Shown here in pieces: positions 9,336 through 17,465 of a DNA stretch of 31,203 nucleotides (its first letter is position 1; each line of letters begins with the position of its first letter). This stretch comes from DASYXZ01 sp035934315 (lineage in GTDB: Bacteria > Acidobacteriota > Terriglobia > UBA7540), in NCBI GenBank assembly GCA_035934315.1, contig DASYXZ010000282.1, forward strand, positions 1 to 31,203, written 5' to 3'. The notes below the pieces were generated by a model. It made no database searches, was not told where the DNA came from, and saw only the letters and a program-made list of their open reading frames with translations. Position numbers and translations under genes: made by a program.

Positions 9336-12300
9336 ATGCAGATCACGAACAGCTTTCACAATCTTACAGATCAAAACGCGCGAAGTTTCCAGAACTTCAC
9401 CGGGGCGGGCTGGCAACCCTGCGAATACATTTCCACGATAAACCGAAACCTGAAATATCAGTTCTTTCCTCACTTCCATCCGTACATCAGCGGCAACCGC
9501 GCCAGCTTGCCGAACGTCCCGCCAACCTCCCTCTCGCTGTTGCACCGCCTCCAGGAAGGCGGAACAACCGATTTGCTCGCTTCGGACACGCTCTACATGC
9601 CGCAGCCCAATCCCCCTGCCACAGGGCAACCGTTCCAGCCACTGGCCGTTACGCCCAATAGCACGCGCATCTTGCTGTCCCAAAACACCTCCGGGACACG
9701 GCCTGATGGGACAGCGGTCGGGCTCAACGCGGGAACTCCGTTGACCCTTGCGGATGGGACCAACGTGGTGATCCCAAAGCAAACGACCGTGGCTCGAACC
9801 GATGGATCAAACTACCAATTGCCTGTCGAGTCGCCACCACTGGCTTTGCCCGGAGTAATTCCGGTGACCTCCTCGAGCGGCATTCAGTGGACTATCAATG
9901 GTACAGATTCCATCGTGCCGGATAACACGCTGGTCATCATTAAAGGCGCTTCACAGGCCGTTTTGACCAATGATGGAACATTAGTGACATTGCCGGATGC
10001 CACATCGGTATTCCTGAGCAGCGGCGTCCCCCAACCCTTCTTTTATGAAGAATTCTTCAGCCGCTATGGCCCCGATAATTCGGTCCAGCAACCTTTCCCG
10101 GTCAAGAATCTGGATTTCACCGACGACGGCGCTTATTCGATTTACAACTGGGAAATCTTCTTTCACGCCCCCCTTCTCATCGCCATCCATTTGAGCCAGA
10201 ACCAGCAGTACCAGGACGCGCAGCGATGGTTCCATTACATCTTCAACCCCATGGACAACAGTCCCGGCCCAACGCCAGAGCGCTTTTGGAAGGTTCAACC
10301 GTTCCAATACACCGATGTGCGCATGATCGAGCAAATCCTGATCAATCTTTCAACCCAGCAGGATTTCCCGCTGTGGAAGCAGACGGTCCAGAGCATTGAG
10401 GATTGGAAATCCAATCCCTTCCAGCCTTTCGCGGTGGCGAGGCACCGTCCCGTGGCCTACATGCTGAAAACCGTGATGGCTTATCTCGACAACCTCATGG
10501 CCTGGGGTGATTCGCTGTTTCAACAGTACACCATCGAGACCATCAATGAGGCCACGCAGATTTACGTGATGGCCGCGAACATCCTGGGTCCGAAGCCCCA
10601 GGCGGTGCCGGAAAAAGGCTCGGTCAAGACGCTGACTTACAACAACCTGCGCGGTAAACTGGATGACTTCGGCAACACGCTGGTCGACCTGGAAGTGGAC
10701 ATACCGTTTGATATCGCCCCCTTACCCAAGCAGGGAACTGATCCTCAGGGAACGCAAATTCTGGGCAATATGGGCCAGACGCTGTATTTCTGCGTGCCGC
10801 GTAACGATGTACTGCTGGGCTATTGGGACACCGTGGCCGACCGGCTGTTCAAAATCCACAATAGCCTCAACCTTCAGGGCGTATATCAGAAGCTCCCGCT
10901 TTACGACCCGCCCATCGACCCGGCGCTACTGGTGCGCGCCGCCGCGGCGGGCCTGGATGTGGGCGCCATCGTGAGCGGTTTGAATCAACCGCTGCCCCTG
11001 GTGCGTTTCCAACTGCTGGTGGGCAAGGCGGCGGAGATCTGTCAGGAGGTGAAATCGTTGGGCGCCAACATGCTGGCCGCGATCGAGAAACAAGATAACG
11101 AGTCGCTTTCACTTCTTCGCGCTCAGCACGAAAACGCCATTCTCGCCTTGGCTTATTCCGTGAAGTATTCACAATGGCAGGAAGCCATCAAGGCGCGCCA
11201 GGGACTCGAACAGTCTCTGACCAACTCCAAGGAGCGGTACACGTATTACCAAAAACTACTGGGCCGCTCCGACACCGACATCCAGAACGCTCTTCCAGGC
11301 GATCTGGACGCGGTGGATCAAAGCGGCCTGGGCAGCCTGAATTTTACGCAGCTCGACGCCTCCAGCGAGCCCCTGGCCGATGCTTCGGGCCAAGCCAAGA
11401 TGACGTTCGCTCCCATCAATCCGGACATTTCTCAGGATACGAGCTCCGTCAGCGACGGACAGTTAAACTCGCTTATCAATCACGAGGTCGAGGAGCTAAA
11501 TAAACTGGAATTGGCCAGGGACTTTCGACTCACAGCCAGCGGGATTAATGCGGTGGCGGCTATACTCGCCCTCATTCCCAAGTTCAAGGGCCACATCCAG
11601 CCCATGGGCTGTGGCGCCACCATCGAATTCGGCGGGGATCATCTCAAATTTAGCAGCGAATCGCTGGCAGCAGTCGCCAACGCAGTGGCTGAAGAATTTA
11701 CTTATGAAGCCAACAAGGCCGGCAAACTTGGCTCATACTCTCGCCGCGAATGGGAATGGATGTCCCAAAGCAACAATGCGCTGGGCGAAATCGCCCAGAT
11801 TTACAAGCAGCTTCGCGCCGCGCAAATCCGCGAAGCCATCGCCGAAAGGGAATTCAATAATCACAAGAGCCAGATGGACCTGGCGCAGCAAGTGGTCGAT
11901 TTCCTTAAGGGCAACGACATCGGCCAGGGTTTCACCGTCAAGGAAACCACAACGGGCTTCTACGCTTACATGAAGCGCGAGCTTAAGACCCTATACTCCA
12001 AATCTTTTCAGTTGGCTTTCGAGGTGGCAAAGAAAGCCGAGCGCGCCCTGCAACACGAGCTGGGTGACCCCACTCTCTCTTGCATTCAATACAACTATCT
12101 CGACGGGATCGAGGGGCTGCTCGCCGGCGAGAAGCTGATGCTGGACATCAAGACAATGGAGGTGGCTTATCACGACCTTAACCAGCGCGAATACGAAATG
12201 ACCAAGCATGCGAGTTTGATGCAGATCGATCCTCTCGCCCTTGTGCAACTGCGCGCGACCGGAACCTGTACTTTCACCTTGCCTGAAGAGGCCGTGGACA

Positions 12301-13187
12301 TTGATTTTCCCGCCTATTTCCGCCGCATCAAGTCCGTGGCCCTGACCATCCCCTGCGTCACCGGGCCTTACGTCGGCGTGAATTGCCAATTGACCCTTCA
12401 GAGCAGCTCTATCCGAACCAGCACCGACGTGGCGCAGGGCTACGCGCGGAAGGGCTCGGACGACCCGCGCTTCAGCGATTATTACGGCAGCGTGCAATCC
12501 ATCGTTACCAGTTCAGGTCAATCGGATGCGGGGATTTTTGACGGCAGCGGTAACGACGGGCGCCTGGTGCCTTTCGATCGGGCGGGCGTGGCGGAAAGCG
12601 TCTGGCAACTGACCCTGCCCCCGGACGTGCGCCAGTTCGATTACGATACGATCACCGACGTCGTCCTGCACATTCGCTATACGGCGCGCGAAGCCGGCGA
12701 CGCCTTCAAAACTGCGGCCATTCAAAATCTTCGGACCCAAATCAACAAAGCCCAAACCATCGGATCCGTACGTCTATTCTCAGTGAGACATGAATTCCCA
12801 TCCGAATGGGCCAGGTTCCAAAGCGTGACCATCGGTGGAGCTACGCCTACGGCGGAACTTTCGCTCACTTTGCTCCCCGAGCATTACCCCTTCTGGGCGC
12901 AAGGGATTGTCGGCCCCGGCCCGGTCAAAGCGGTCGAATTATTCGCCGAAATGTACGACGCGACTACGACCGCGAACCTCTACGATCAGTCCGATCCCAC
13001 CAAGGCCGGCGTGAGGACCGACGCCCTGAGCCAGAATCCCTTGCTCGGCGATCTGCTGACCGGGAGCCTCTCCAACATCGCGCTCCCCGCCGCCGTCACC
13101 GACGCAAAACATCCACCGCTCACTCTCTACTGCGACCACAATTCGATGAACGATTTGTGGCTGGCCATTACCTGGGGCAAAGCGTAA
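9336..13187 (+). CDS. Tc toxin TcA subunit, C-terminal portion (linker, pore-forming helices, TcB-binding domain)
   Basis: This 1283-residue protein carries the rest of TcA. Near the start, FFPHFHPYISG followed by LLHRLQEGGTTDLL matches the stretch that in single-chain TcAs follows the shell. Residues about 109-232 are a beta-rich insert with repeats such as LADGTNVVIP and NDGTLVTLP. FFSRYGP and GAYSIYNWEIFFHAPLLIA, then QRWFHYIFNP, are hallmark TcA motifs (about 234-310). Residues about 560-910 are long amphipathic helices (SLLRAQHENAILALAYSVKY) expected to form the translocation channel. From about 963 to the end is the TcB-binding domain (FPAYFRRIKSVALTIPCVTG, DGRLVPFDRAGVAESVWQL, TDVVLHIRYTARE). 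In the family, this part forms the injection pore and docks the TcB-TcC cocoon. It starts 12 nt after the preceding gene. Confidence 0.9.
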   Translation: MQITNSFHNLTDQNARSFQNFTGAGWQPCEYISTINRNLKYQFFPHFHPYISGNRASLPNVPPTSLSLLHRLQEGGTTDLLASDTLYMPQPNPPATGQPFQPLAVTPNSTRILLSQNTSGTRPDGTAVGLNAGTPLTLADGTNVVIPKQTTVARTDGSNYQLPVESPPLALPGVIPVTSSSGIQWTINGTDSIVPDNTLVIIKGASQAVLTNDGTLVTLPDATSVFLSSGVPQPFFYEEFFSRYGPDNSVQQPFPVKNLDFTDDGAYSIYNWEIFFHAPLLIAIHLSQNQQYQDAQRWFHYIFNPMDNSPGPTPERFWKVQPFQYTDVRMIEQILINLSTQQDFPLWKQTVQSIEDWKSNPFQPFAVARHRPVAYMLKTVMAYLDNLMAWGDSLFQQYTIETINEATQIYVMAANILGPKPQAVPEKGSVKTLTYNNLRGKLDDFGNTLVDLEVDIPFDIAPLPKQGTDPQGTQILGNMGQTLYFCVPRNDVLLGYWDTVADRLFKIHNSLNLQGVYQKLPLYDPPIDPALLVRAAAAGLDVGAIVSGLNQPLPLVRFQLLVGKAAEICQEVKSLGANMLAAIEKQDNESLSLLRAQHENAILALAYSVKYSQWQEAIKARQGLEQSLTNSKERYTYYQKLLGRSDTDIQNALPGDLDAVDQSGLGSLNFTQLDASSEPLADASGQAKMTFAPINPDISQDTSSVSDGQLNSLINHEVEELNKLELARDFRLTASGINAVAAILALIPKFKGHIQPMGCGATIEFGGDHLKFSSESLAAVANAVAEEFTYEANKAGKLGSYSRREWEWMSQSNNALGEIAQIYKQLRAAQIREAIAEREFNNHKSQMDLAQQVVDFLKGNDIGQGFTVKETTTGFYAYMKRELKTLYSKSFQLAFEVAKKAERALQHELGDPTLSCIQYNYLDGIEGLLAGEKLMLDIKTMEVAYHDLNQREYEMTKHASLMQIDPLALVQLRATGTCTFTLPEEAVDIDFPAYFRRIKSVALTIPCVTGPYVGVNCQLTLQSSSIRTSTDVAQGYARKGSDDPRFSDYYGSVQSIVTSSGQSDAGIFDGSGNDGRLVPFDRAGVAESVWQLTLPPDVRQFDYDTITDVVLHIRYTAREAGDAFKTAAIQNLRTQINKAQTIGSVRLFSVRHEFPSEWARFQSVTIGGATPTAELSLTLLPEHYPFWAQGIVGPGPVKAVELFAEMYDATTTANLYDQSDPTKAGVRTDALSQNPLLGDLLTGSLSNIALPAAVTDAKHPPLTLYCDHNSMNDLWLAITWGKA

Positions 13188-13195
13188 CTGCAGGA

Positions 13196-13228
13196 GCAAG
13201 CTATGCCTTGCGGCGGAACACTTCCGCC
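13196..13228 (+). other. Two adjacent small hairpins after the TcA stop
   Basis: GCAAG-6 nt-CTTGC (13196-13211) is followed immediately by GGCGGAA-CAC-TTCCGCC (13212-13228), both perfect. No T-run follows, so this is not a standard intrinsic terminator. It may stabilise the 3' end of the toxin transcript or control the small ORF it overlaps. Confidence 0.4.
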
Positions 13229-13253
13229 CACGATTATCTGCGACCGATGGTGA
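13203..13253 (+). CDS. Possible 16-residue small ORF downstream of TcA
   Basis: An ATG with a good ribosome binding site (AGGAG at 13192-13196, 6 nt away) starts a 16-codon ORF, MPCGGTLPPTIICDRW, just 15 nt after the TcA stop. It could be a real short peptide, or the surviving 5' end of a third gene of the operon whose remainder has decayed. The ORF is overlaid by two hairpins (13196-13211 and 13212-13228). No family is recognised and the call is weak. Confidence 0.25.
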   Translation: MPCGGTLPPTIICDRW

Positions 13254-13329
13254 AGGTTTCGGAATGGCTCATTGGGCCCTGGTTGAACCTACCGCTGGAA
13301 CCGCTTGCAATGAGCCACTGGTGAAGGTT
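13248..13329. repeat. 11-bp direct repeats enclosing a 10-bp inverted repeat
   Basis: TGGTGAAGGTT occurs at 13248-13258 and 13319-13329. Between the copies lies an inverted repeat, TGGCTCATTG (13265-13274) and CAATGAGCCA (13308-13317). Direct repeats flanking an inverted repeat resemble the footprint of a very short mobile element, but there is no second copy in the window to support that. Confidence 0.4.
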
Positions 13330-13868
13330 GGGCGTCTCTCTGGTCTCGGCACGCTGTTACCAGTGGGCCGCCGCCTCTGGCCAAGTGGAGCGCGTAGCGG
13401 TCGTCTGAAACGTCCATTTACGGAGGTGCGAGTTTTGAAACGGCACAACCTACCCGCTGCCTGCACACTCTTAAGACGGCGACCGCTTCCTCTGGGGGCT
13501 TTGGAAGAGTGTCACTGATCGGTGGAAATCAGTGGGAAATCAGCCGCGCGTGATCTCTCGTTTTCGGGGGCCCAAATGGACCGATACAAATCTCACAAAT
13601 TCGTCAGACATTATCATCCGGTGTTTTTCCGGAATCGATGCTTGGTGGAGGCCCCGATGAAAAAATCGCCATGGGGCTGCCAAAAGGCTGGAAATCGCCT
13701 GGGCGAATAGGTTCATGATTGACCCTTCGCAGGCCTTTCGGTTGCAGTGCGATCAATCGGGTTTGGATTTGAATCCGGGTTGCGGCCGGGTTGCGTTTTT
13801 GCCGGACTTGTTCGGAATTTGCCGCTACAAGCTGTCGATCTGCTGTAGAATCAGGTGTGTCAGACCTA
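13330..13868. other. No recognisable gene between Tc locus and tRNA fragment
   Basis: No ORF here resembles a protein family. Visible structure is limited to an 8-bp inverted repeat (ACACTCTT 13465-13472 with AAGAGTGT 13505-13512) and a repeated GGAAATCAG near 13530. TAGAAT at 13846-13851, just before the tRNA fragment, could be an old -10 box, but the -35 is not convincing. The stretch is probably decayed sequence at the edge of an island. Confidence 0.4.
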
Positions 13869-13922
13869 CTTAGGATCTGGTCCCGCAAGGGGTGGCGGGT
13901 TCGACTCCCCCCTTTCGCACCA
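13869..13922 (+). pseudogene. tRNA-Leu(UAG) 3' fragment, candidate attachment site
   Basis: The stretch reads as the 3' part of a leucine tRNA. Anticodon loop CTTAGGA (13869-13875) gives anticodon UAG. A long variable arm with CCC-GCAA-GGG follows. The T loop is TTCGACT (13900-13906), with a T stem of GCGGG/CCCCC carrying one C-C mismatch. Acceptor strand CTTTCGC and discriminator A73 follow, with encoded CCA at 13920-13922. The 5' side does not fold: the matching acceptor strand GCGAAAG is absent upstream, and the anticodon stem is broken (ACCTA against TCTGG). It is therefore a fragment or decayed copy. Duplicated tRNA 3' ends commonly mark the far end of integrated islands. On the + strand that places the island to the left, over the Tc genes. 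Confidence 0.65.
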
Positions 13923-14450
13923 AGAAATTCACTCCGCTTTCAAAACACAAAGACATCAAGGTTGGCGCATTTTATTTCAACCAATTCTCCCGATATTTTT
14001 CGCGTCCTCCCCGAAGTGGCCCAATATGGGCTCCTGCCCGGAAAATCTTACATGGTTCGTATGCGGCGTGAGTTGAGTAAGTGAGGCTCACATTTTTTAT
14101 AAGTTATTGATATGCATTATTTTGCAGCAGTGAGCCGCAAATTGGAATTCGGAGTGCATCAATTATTCTTGATTTGTGTGCTGAAAGCGGCGCAGCCAAA
14201 TCAAATCCGATCGGTGGAGAGAATTCGAAATTGCATATTGTTATGGCGCGGAAAATCCTTATTTGCCAGCAAGATTTGCAAGTGGGTATGAGGAATTGGG
14301 ATGAATCTCTCATGCACTTTTCAGGCAATTTATCTGTCTCATTTGGGGATTTACCTGATTGTGCCTTCCACCTTTACTGGCCTAGAGTGTCCACTTGTAA
14401 TTGTCGGAAACCCGGTTGGTCATTGACTTAAATTTAAAGGAGGACTTGCT
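13923..14450. other. Long leader region without a recognisable gene
   Basis: The stretch is noticeably more AT-rich than its surroundings. It contains no ORF that looks like a protein family. It ends with a strong ribosome binding site (AAAGGAGG) ahead of the ATG at 14451. The promoter of the sorting-signal gene is presumably here, but I see no clear sigma-70 pair. Confidence 0.4.
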
Positions 14451-15164
14451 ATGAGAACTGCAAAATTATTTGTCACTTTATTCTGCATTACTTTGCTTTG
14501 CTCGATTTATTCTCCCCAGGTTAAAGCAGACGAGTGGGACAAGAAAACCATCGTAACTTTCAGCGGGCCTGTGGACGTTTCGGGCCATCGGCTTGAGGCT
14601 GGCACTTATGTTTTTAAGCTGGCTGACAGCCCGGCCGACCGCCACATCGTCCAAATTTTTAATGCGGACGAATCACACATCATCGCTACCATTCTGGCGA
14701 TTCCGGACTGGCGTGTAACGCCGACCGATAAGACCACGATTAAATTCTCTGAGAGGGCGGGAGATGTTTCGACGATGGAAAGAGACCTGCCCGAAGCCGG
14801 AATACCGATAAAAGAATGGTTTTATCCCGGAGACAACTTCGGCCAGGAATTTCGTGTGAAGCCGGCGCCTGTTCTTGCCGAAAATACAGCACAGGCAACC
14901 ACGACGGAGACGACGGAAGCAGCCGAACCGGCCCCCGCCCCCGCTCCGGAGGAGAAGCCGGTGGAAACCGCGCAAGCTGAACCGGCCCCGGCGCCTGAGC
15001 CGGCTCAGGCGGCGCCTGCCGAACCTGCCCCGGCTGAGCAGCCAGCCCAAGCTCCTGCTGAACTCCCCCAAACCGCCAGCTCGATGCCATTGTTTGGTCT
15101 GATTGGCCTGGCGTCTTTGGGAGCGTCCCTCTTGCTTCAGCAGATCGTCAAGCGAATGGCGTAA
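14451..15164 (+). CDS. Secreted protein with LPQTA-type sortase sorting signal
   Basis: This 237-residue protein starts with a signal peptide (residues 1-26; LFVTLFCITLLCSI core, cleavage near VKA/DE). A compact domain of about 110 residues follows (VTFSGPVDVSGHRLEAGTYV, PADRHIVQIFN), of a type I associate with Acidobacteriota secreted proteins but whose function I do not know. Residues about 140-203 are a Pro/Ala/Glu-rich spacer, as in wall-spanning stalks. The C-terminus is a sorting signal: LPQTAS at 205-210, a hydrophobic stretch 212-229, and a basic end (KRMA). LPxTA is the motif expected for class D sortases. The sortase two genes downstream is the natural partner. A strong ribosome binding site (AAAGGAGG) precedes the ATG. 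An intrinsic terminator follows 24 nt after the stop. Confidence 0.75.
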   Translation: MRTAKLFVTLFCITLLCSIYSPQVKADEWDKKTIVTFSGPVDVSGHRLEAGTYVFKLADSPADRHIVQIFNADESHIIATILAIPDWRVTPTDKTTIKFSERAGDVSTMERDLPEAGIPIKEWFYPGDNFGQEFRVKPAPVLAENTAQATTTETTEAAEPAPAPAPEEKPVETAQAEPAPAPEPAQAAPAEPAPAEQPAQAPAELPQTASSMPLFGLIGLASLGASLLLQQIVKRMA

Positions 15165-15188
15165 CCGATTCGATGATGAGTTTCCAAC

Positions 15189-15221
15189 GCCTGGCGCCAA
15201 GACTGGCGCCAGGCACTTTTT
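15189..15221 (+). terminator. Intrinsic terminator after the sorting-signal gene
   Basis: GCCTGGCGCCA (15189-15199) and TGGCGCCAGGC (15204-15214) form a perfect 11-bp stem with a 4-nt loop. AC and five Ts follow (15217-15221). It lies between the sorting-signal gene and the VWFA gene. It probably makes the substrate gene more abundant than the downstream sortase, either by full or partial termination. It also argues against a VWFA start upstream of 15221. Confidence 0.8.
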
Positions 15222-15265
15222 GGGTTGAGTGGCTCCAGCGGAGAAAATCAGAACTGGAGGGAAAG

Positions 15266-16237
15266 ATGGCGGCAACAAATCGCATTCATGCTTTCCTCAC
15301 CATTGCGTTTTTGAGTTTTACATTTGCCTCCGGCGCCGTTTTAAACGGCCAGGACGAACCCAATCCGTATACGATCAACGTGCGGGTGGGACTGGCGGTT
15401 TTGCCTGTGAGTGTTACGGATCATAAAAACCATCGAGTCTCCGGTTTAAAAAAAGAGAACTTCCATGTTTATGAAGACGGGCGTCCGCAGACCATAACAC
15501 TTTTTGAAGACAAAGATGCTCCGGTTACAGTCGGACTGGTTGTGGACAACAGTTTGAGCATGGAGCCGAAGCGTCCCGCTGTCATCGCTGCGGCGCTGGC
15601 CTTTGCCGGGTCAAGCAATCCCCAGGATGAAATATTTGTTGTGAATTTTAACCAGGCAATTCATGTGGAGCTTCCCCAAGGCGTGCCTTTCACGCGTAAT
15701 CCTGGAGAGCTCAGATCCGCCCTATCAAATATTACGGCGAGCGGGCAAACTGCACTTTATGATGCCATCGCAGTGGCCCTGGAACATTTGAAGCAGGGAA
15801 CGGGTGGCAAAAAATACTTGATTGTGGTCAGTGACGGCGGCGATGATGCCAGCCGGCATTCTCTATCAGACACTCTGGCAATGGCCAAGAGCTCGGACGC
15901 GGCCATCTATACCGTCGCTATTGTGAATGAGAACTTTACTGACGAAAATCCCGGTGTGCTCAAGAAATTGTCCAAGGCCACAGGCGGCGAATTCTTTTTG
16001 CCCGATTCCGTCTCCGAAGTCGTTGATACTTTGAAGCTCATTGCCCGGGATATCCGTCAACAGTACACCCTGGGCTATGTTCCAGACAACCAGGAGCCGG
16101 ATGGTAAATTCCGGAGCATTCGAGTCACGGCGTCGGCTCCGGACGGAAGAAAACTTTCCGTTCGCACGCGGGCCGGATATCTTGCGCCCACGTTAGCACC
16201 TGAGCGGGTAAGCGTCCAGGAAAGGCACGCACAATGA
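15266..16237 (+). CDS. Secreted VWFA-domain protein (VWFA-related Acidobacterial domain type)
   Basis: The preferred start is the ATG at 15266, preceded by GGAGGG and opening a signal peptide (residues 1-28, LTIAFLSFTFASGAVLNG). The frame is open further upstream to 15173, but that would run through the terminator. The mature protein has 323 residues in total including signal. An N-terminal beta part (VSVTDHKNHRVSGLKKENF, VYEDGRPQTI) is typical of the Acidobacteriota VWFA family. A VWA domain follows with a complete metal-binding MIDAS: D94-N-S-L-S98, T162 in SGQTALYDA, and D190 in VVSDGGDDAS. The role is probably protein or surface binding at the envelope; no catalytic activity is implied. 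The stop overlaps the sortase start (ATGA), indicating translational coupling. Confidence 0.85.
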   Translation: MAATNRIHAFLTIAFLSFTFASGAVLNGQDEPNPYTINVRVGLAVLPVSVTDHKNHRVSGLKKENFHVYEDGRPQTITLFEDKDAPVTVGLVVDNSLSMEPKRPAVIAAALAFAGSSNPQDEIFVVNFNQAIHVELPQGVPFTRNPGELRSALSNITASGQTALYDAIAVALEHLKQGTGGKKYLIVVSDGGDDASRHSLSDTLAMAKSSDAAIYTVAIVNENFTDENPGVLKKLSKATGGEFFLPDSVSEVVDTLKLIARDIRQQYTLGYVPDNQEPDGKFRSIRVTASAPDGRKLSVRTRAGYLAPTLAPERVSVQERHAQ

Positions 16238-17307
16238 TCCCATCCAAGTCTTTTAAATGCCGGCACAGCGCGGCCAGGACGATTCTCCATAGTTTCCAGA
16301 TTGCATTTTTGGTAATCGGCATCCTGGGGCTCGGATCCTACGGCTATGTTCGGTTGCAGGCGCGGGCGTTTCAGGCTTATCAAAACTGGCGCCTTGATCA
16401 ACTGCAGCAGGGAAAACCTGCGTCAATTTCACTTTTCGTGAAGCAATGGATCCCCATTTCGTGGACTGAAGAACCAACGCAGCCGACGCAAATAAAGCAG
16501 CCGGAACCCCAGCCCGGGTCACACGGAGGACCAACCGGCAGTGGGGGAAGTTCCAACACGCCCTCCCCGGAGAAATCACAAGCACCACAAAGCGTCCCCC
16601 CACCCGCAGTTTCCGAAGGATCGTTGATTGGAAGAATTAAAATTCCACGGATTGACTTATCAGCCATTGTGCTGGAGGGAATTGGGGCACAAACATTGCG
16701 ATTGGCGGTTGGGCACCTTCCGGGAACGCCTCTGCCTGGTGGAAAAGGCAATATAGATCTTGCAGCGCATCGCGATACATTTTTCCGCGGTTTAAGAAAA
16801 ATACAAAAAGGTGACACGATCACCCTGTCCACCTTGAGCGGGGCCCAATATCAATATCGCGTGGGATCAATTACCGTCGTTTCGCCGAATAACACGGAGA
16901 TTTTGAACGCATCTGAAGGGCCCGGATTGAACTTAATAACCTGCTTCCCTTTTAATTATATTGGCCCGGCGCCGAGGAGGTTTGTGGTTCACGCTGATGA
17001 AATCGGCGACACCGCAAGTCATGGTGGAAGCCAAACATCGAGCGACGTTCTACCCGTAAGTCTGCATATAAGGCCGTCCGTTTCCGCACATTCCTCCCAC
17101 GCCCATATAATTCGTAAGGGATATTCCAGGGCGCATCGCCGTTCATCGGCCATTTCTGGCACTCGCATTGCTTCAAGAGGGCGCGCGAAAACATTATCCC
17201 CGGAAAGCTCGCAGCTAAATAATTCGCCTTCCCCTCTGTCGCGCCCTGCGCGGTTCCGTGCCTTCTTTCAAAAGGTTTTTAGAAGAAATAGGAATGCCGG
17301 AAGTTAA
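16234..17307 (+). CDS. Class D-like sortase with basic C-terminal extension
   Basis: This 357-residue membrane-anchored transpeptidase has one N-terminal membrane segment (about 17-37) and a Pro/Gln/Ser-rich linker to about residue 128. The sortase domain starts at GSLIGRIKIPRIDLSAIVLE. The catalytic triad is visible: H179 in DLAAHRDTFF, C237 in NLITCFPFNY, and R248 or R249 in PRRFVVHADE. Sortases cut substrates after the Thr of an LPxT-type motif and join them to an amine acceptor. The LPQTA protein two genes upstream is the likely substrate. After the domain (about 256) the chain continues for some 100 residues rich in His, Ser and Arg, ending FFQKVFRRNRNAGS; this is longer than usual. It overlaps the VWFA gene by ATGA. 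The class assignment rests on motif, not on a profile search. Confidence 0.85.
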   Translation: MIPSKSFKCRHSAARTILHSFQIAFLVIGILGLGSYGYVRLQARAFQAYQNWRLDQLQQGKPASISLFVKQWIPISWTEEPTQPTQIKQPEPQPGSHGGPTGSGGSSNTPSPEKSQAPQSVPPPAVSEGSLIGRIKIPRIDLSAIVLEGIGAQTLRLAVGHLPGTPLPGGKGNIDLAAHRDTFFRGLRKIQKGDTITLSTLSGAQYQYRVGSITVVSPNNTEILNASEGPGLNLITCFPFNYIGPAPRRFVVHADEIGDTASHGGSQTSSDVLPVSLHIRPSVSAHSSHAHIIRKGYSRAHRRSSAISGTRIASRGRAKTLSPESSQLNNSPSPLSRPARFRAFFQKVFRRNRNAGS

Positions 17308-17465
17308 ATGACACCCTGCAACGGGAAGGAAGAGGAAGCGCCGGATTAAGATAAATCCCGCGACGAACTTCCGGGTAAATGCCGCCTTTGTCGAGTGGAA
17401 TTACGGGAAGATCATTGTTGATGAAAGGCGCAAAAACATGGTTTAAATAATGCGCCTGCTCGACT

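Noticed and set aside
13264..13518. 84-codon ORF after the Tc locus
   Set aside because: No ribosome binding site or recognisable motif, and it runs through the inverted repeats.
13835..13922. Complete functional tRNA-Leu
   Set aside because: The 5' acceptor strand and D arm cannot be found and the anticodon stem does not pair.
14068..14098. GTGAG...CTCAC followed by six Ts
   Set aside because: Only a 5-bp stem with a 14-nt loop, and no gene ends just upstream, so a terminator is not supported.
14174..14431. 85-codon ORF in the leader of the sorting-signal gene
   Set aside because: No family resemblance and no ribosome binding site.
15173..15265. Upstream start for the VWFA gene
   Set aside because: The extension would translate through a strong terminator hairpin and lacks a signal peptide; the ATG at 15266 has both a ribosome binding site and a signal peptide.
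17426..17457. AGGCGCA/TGCGCCT inverted repeat between the converging sortase and HEAT genes as a shared terminator
   Set aside because: Loop of 18 nt and no T-run on either side.
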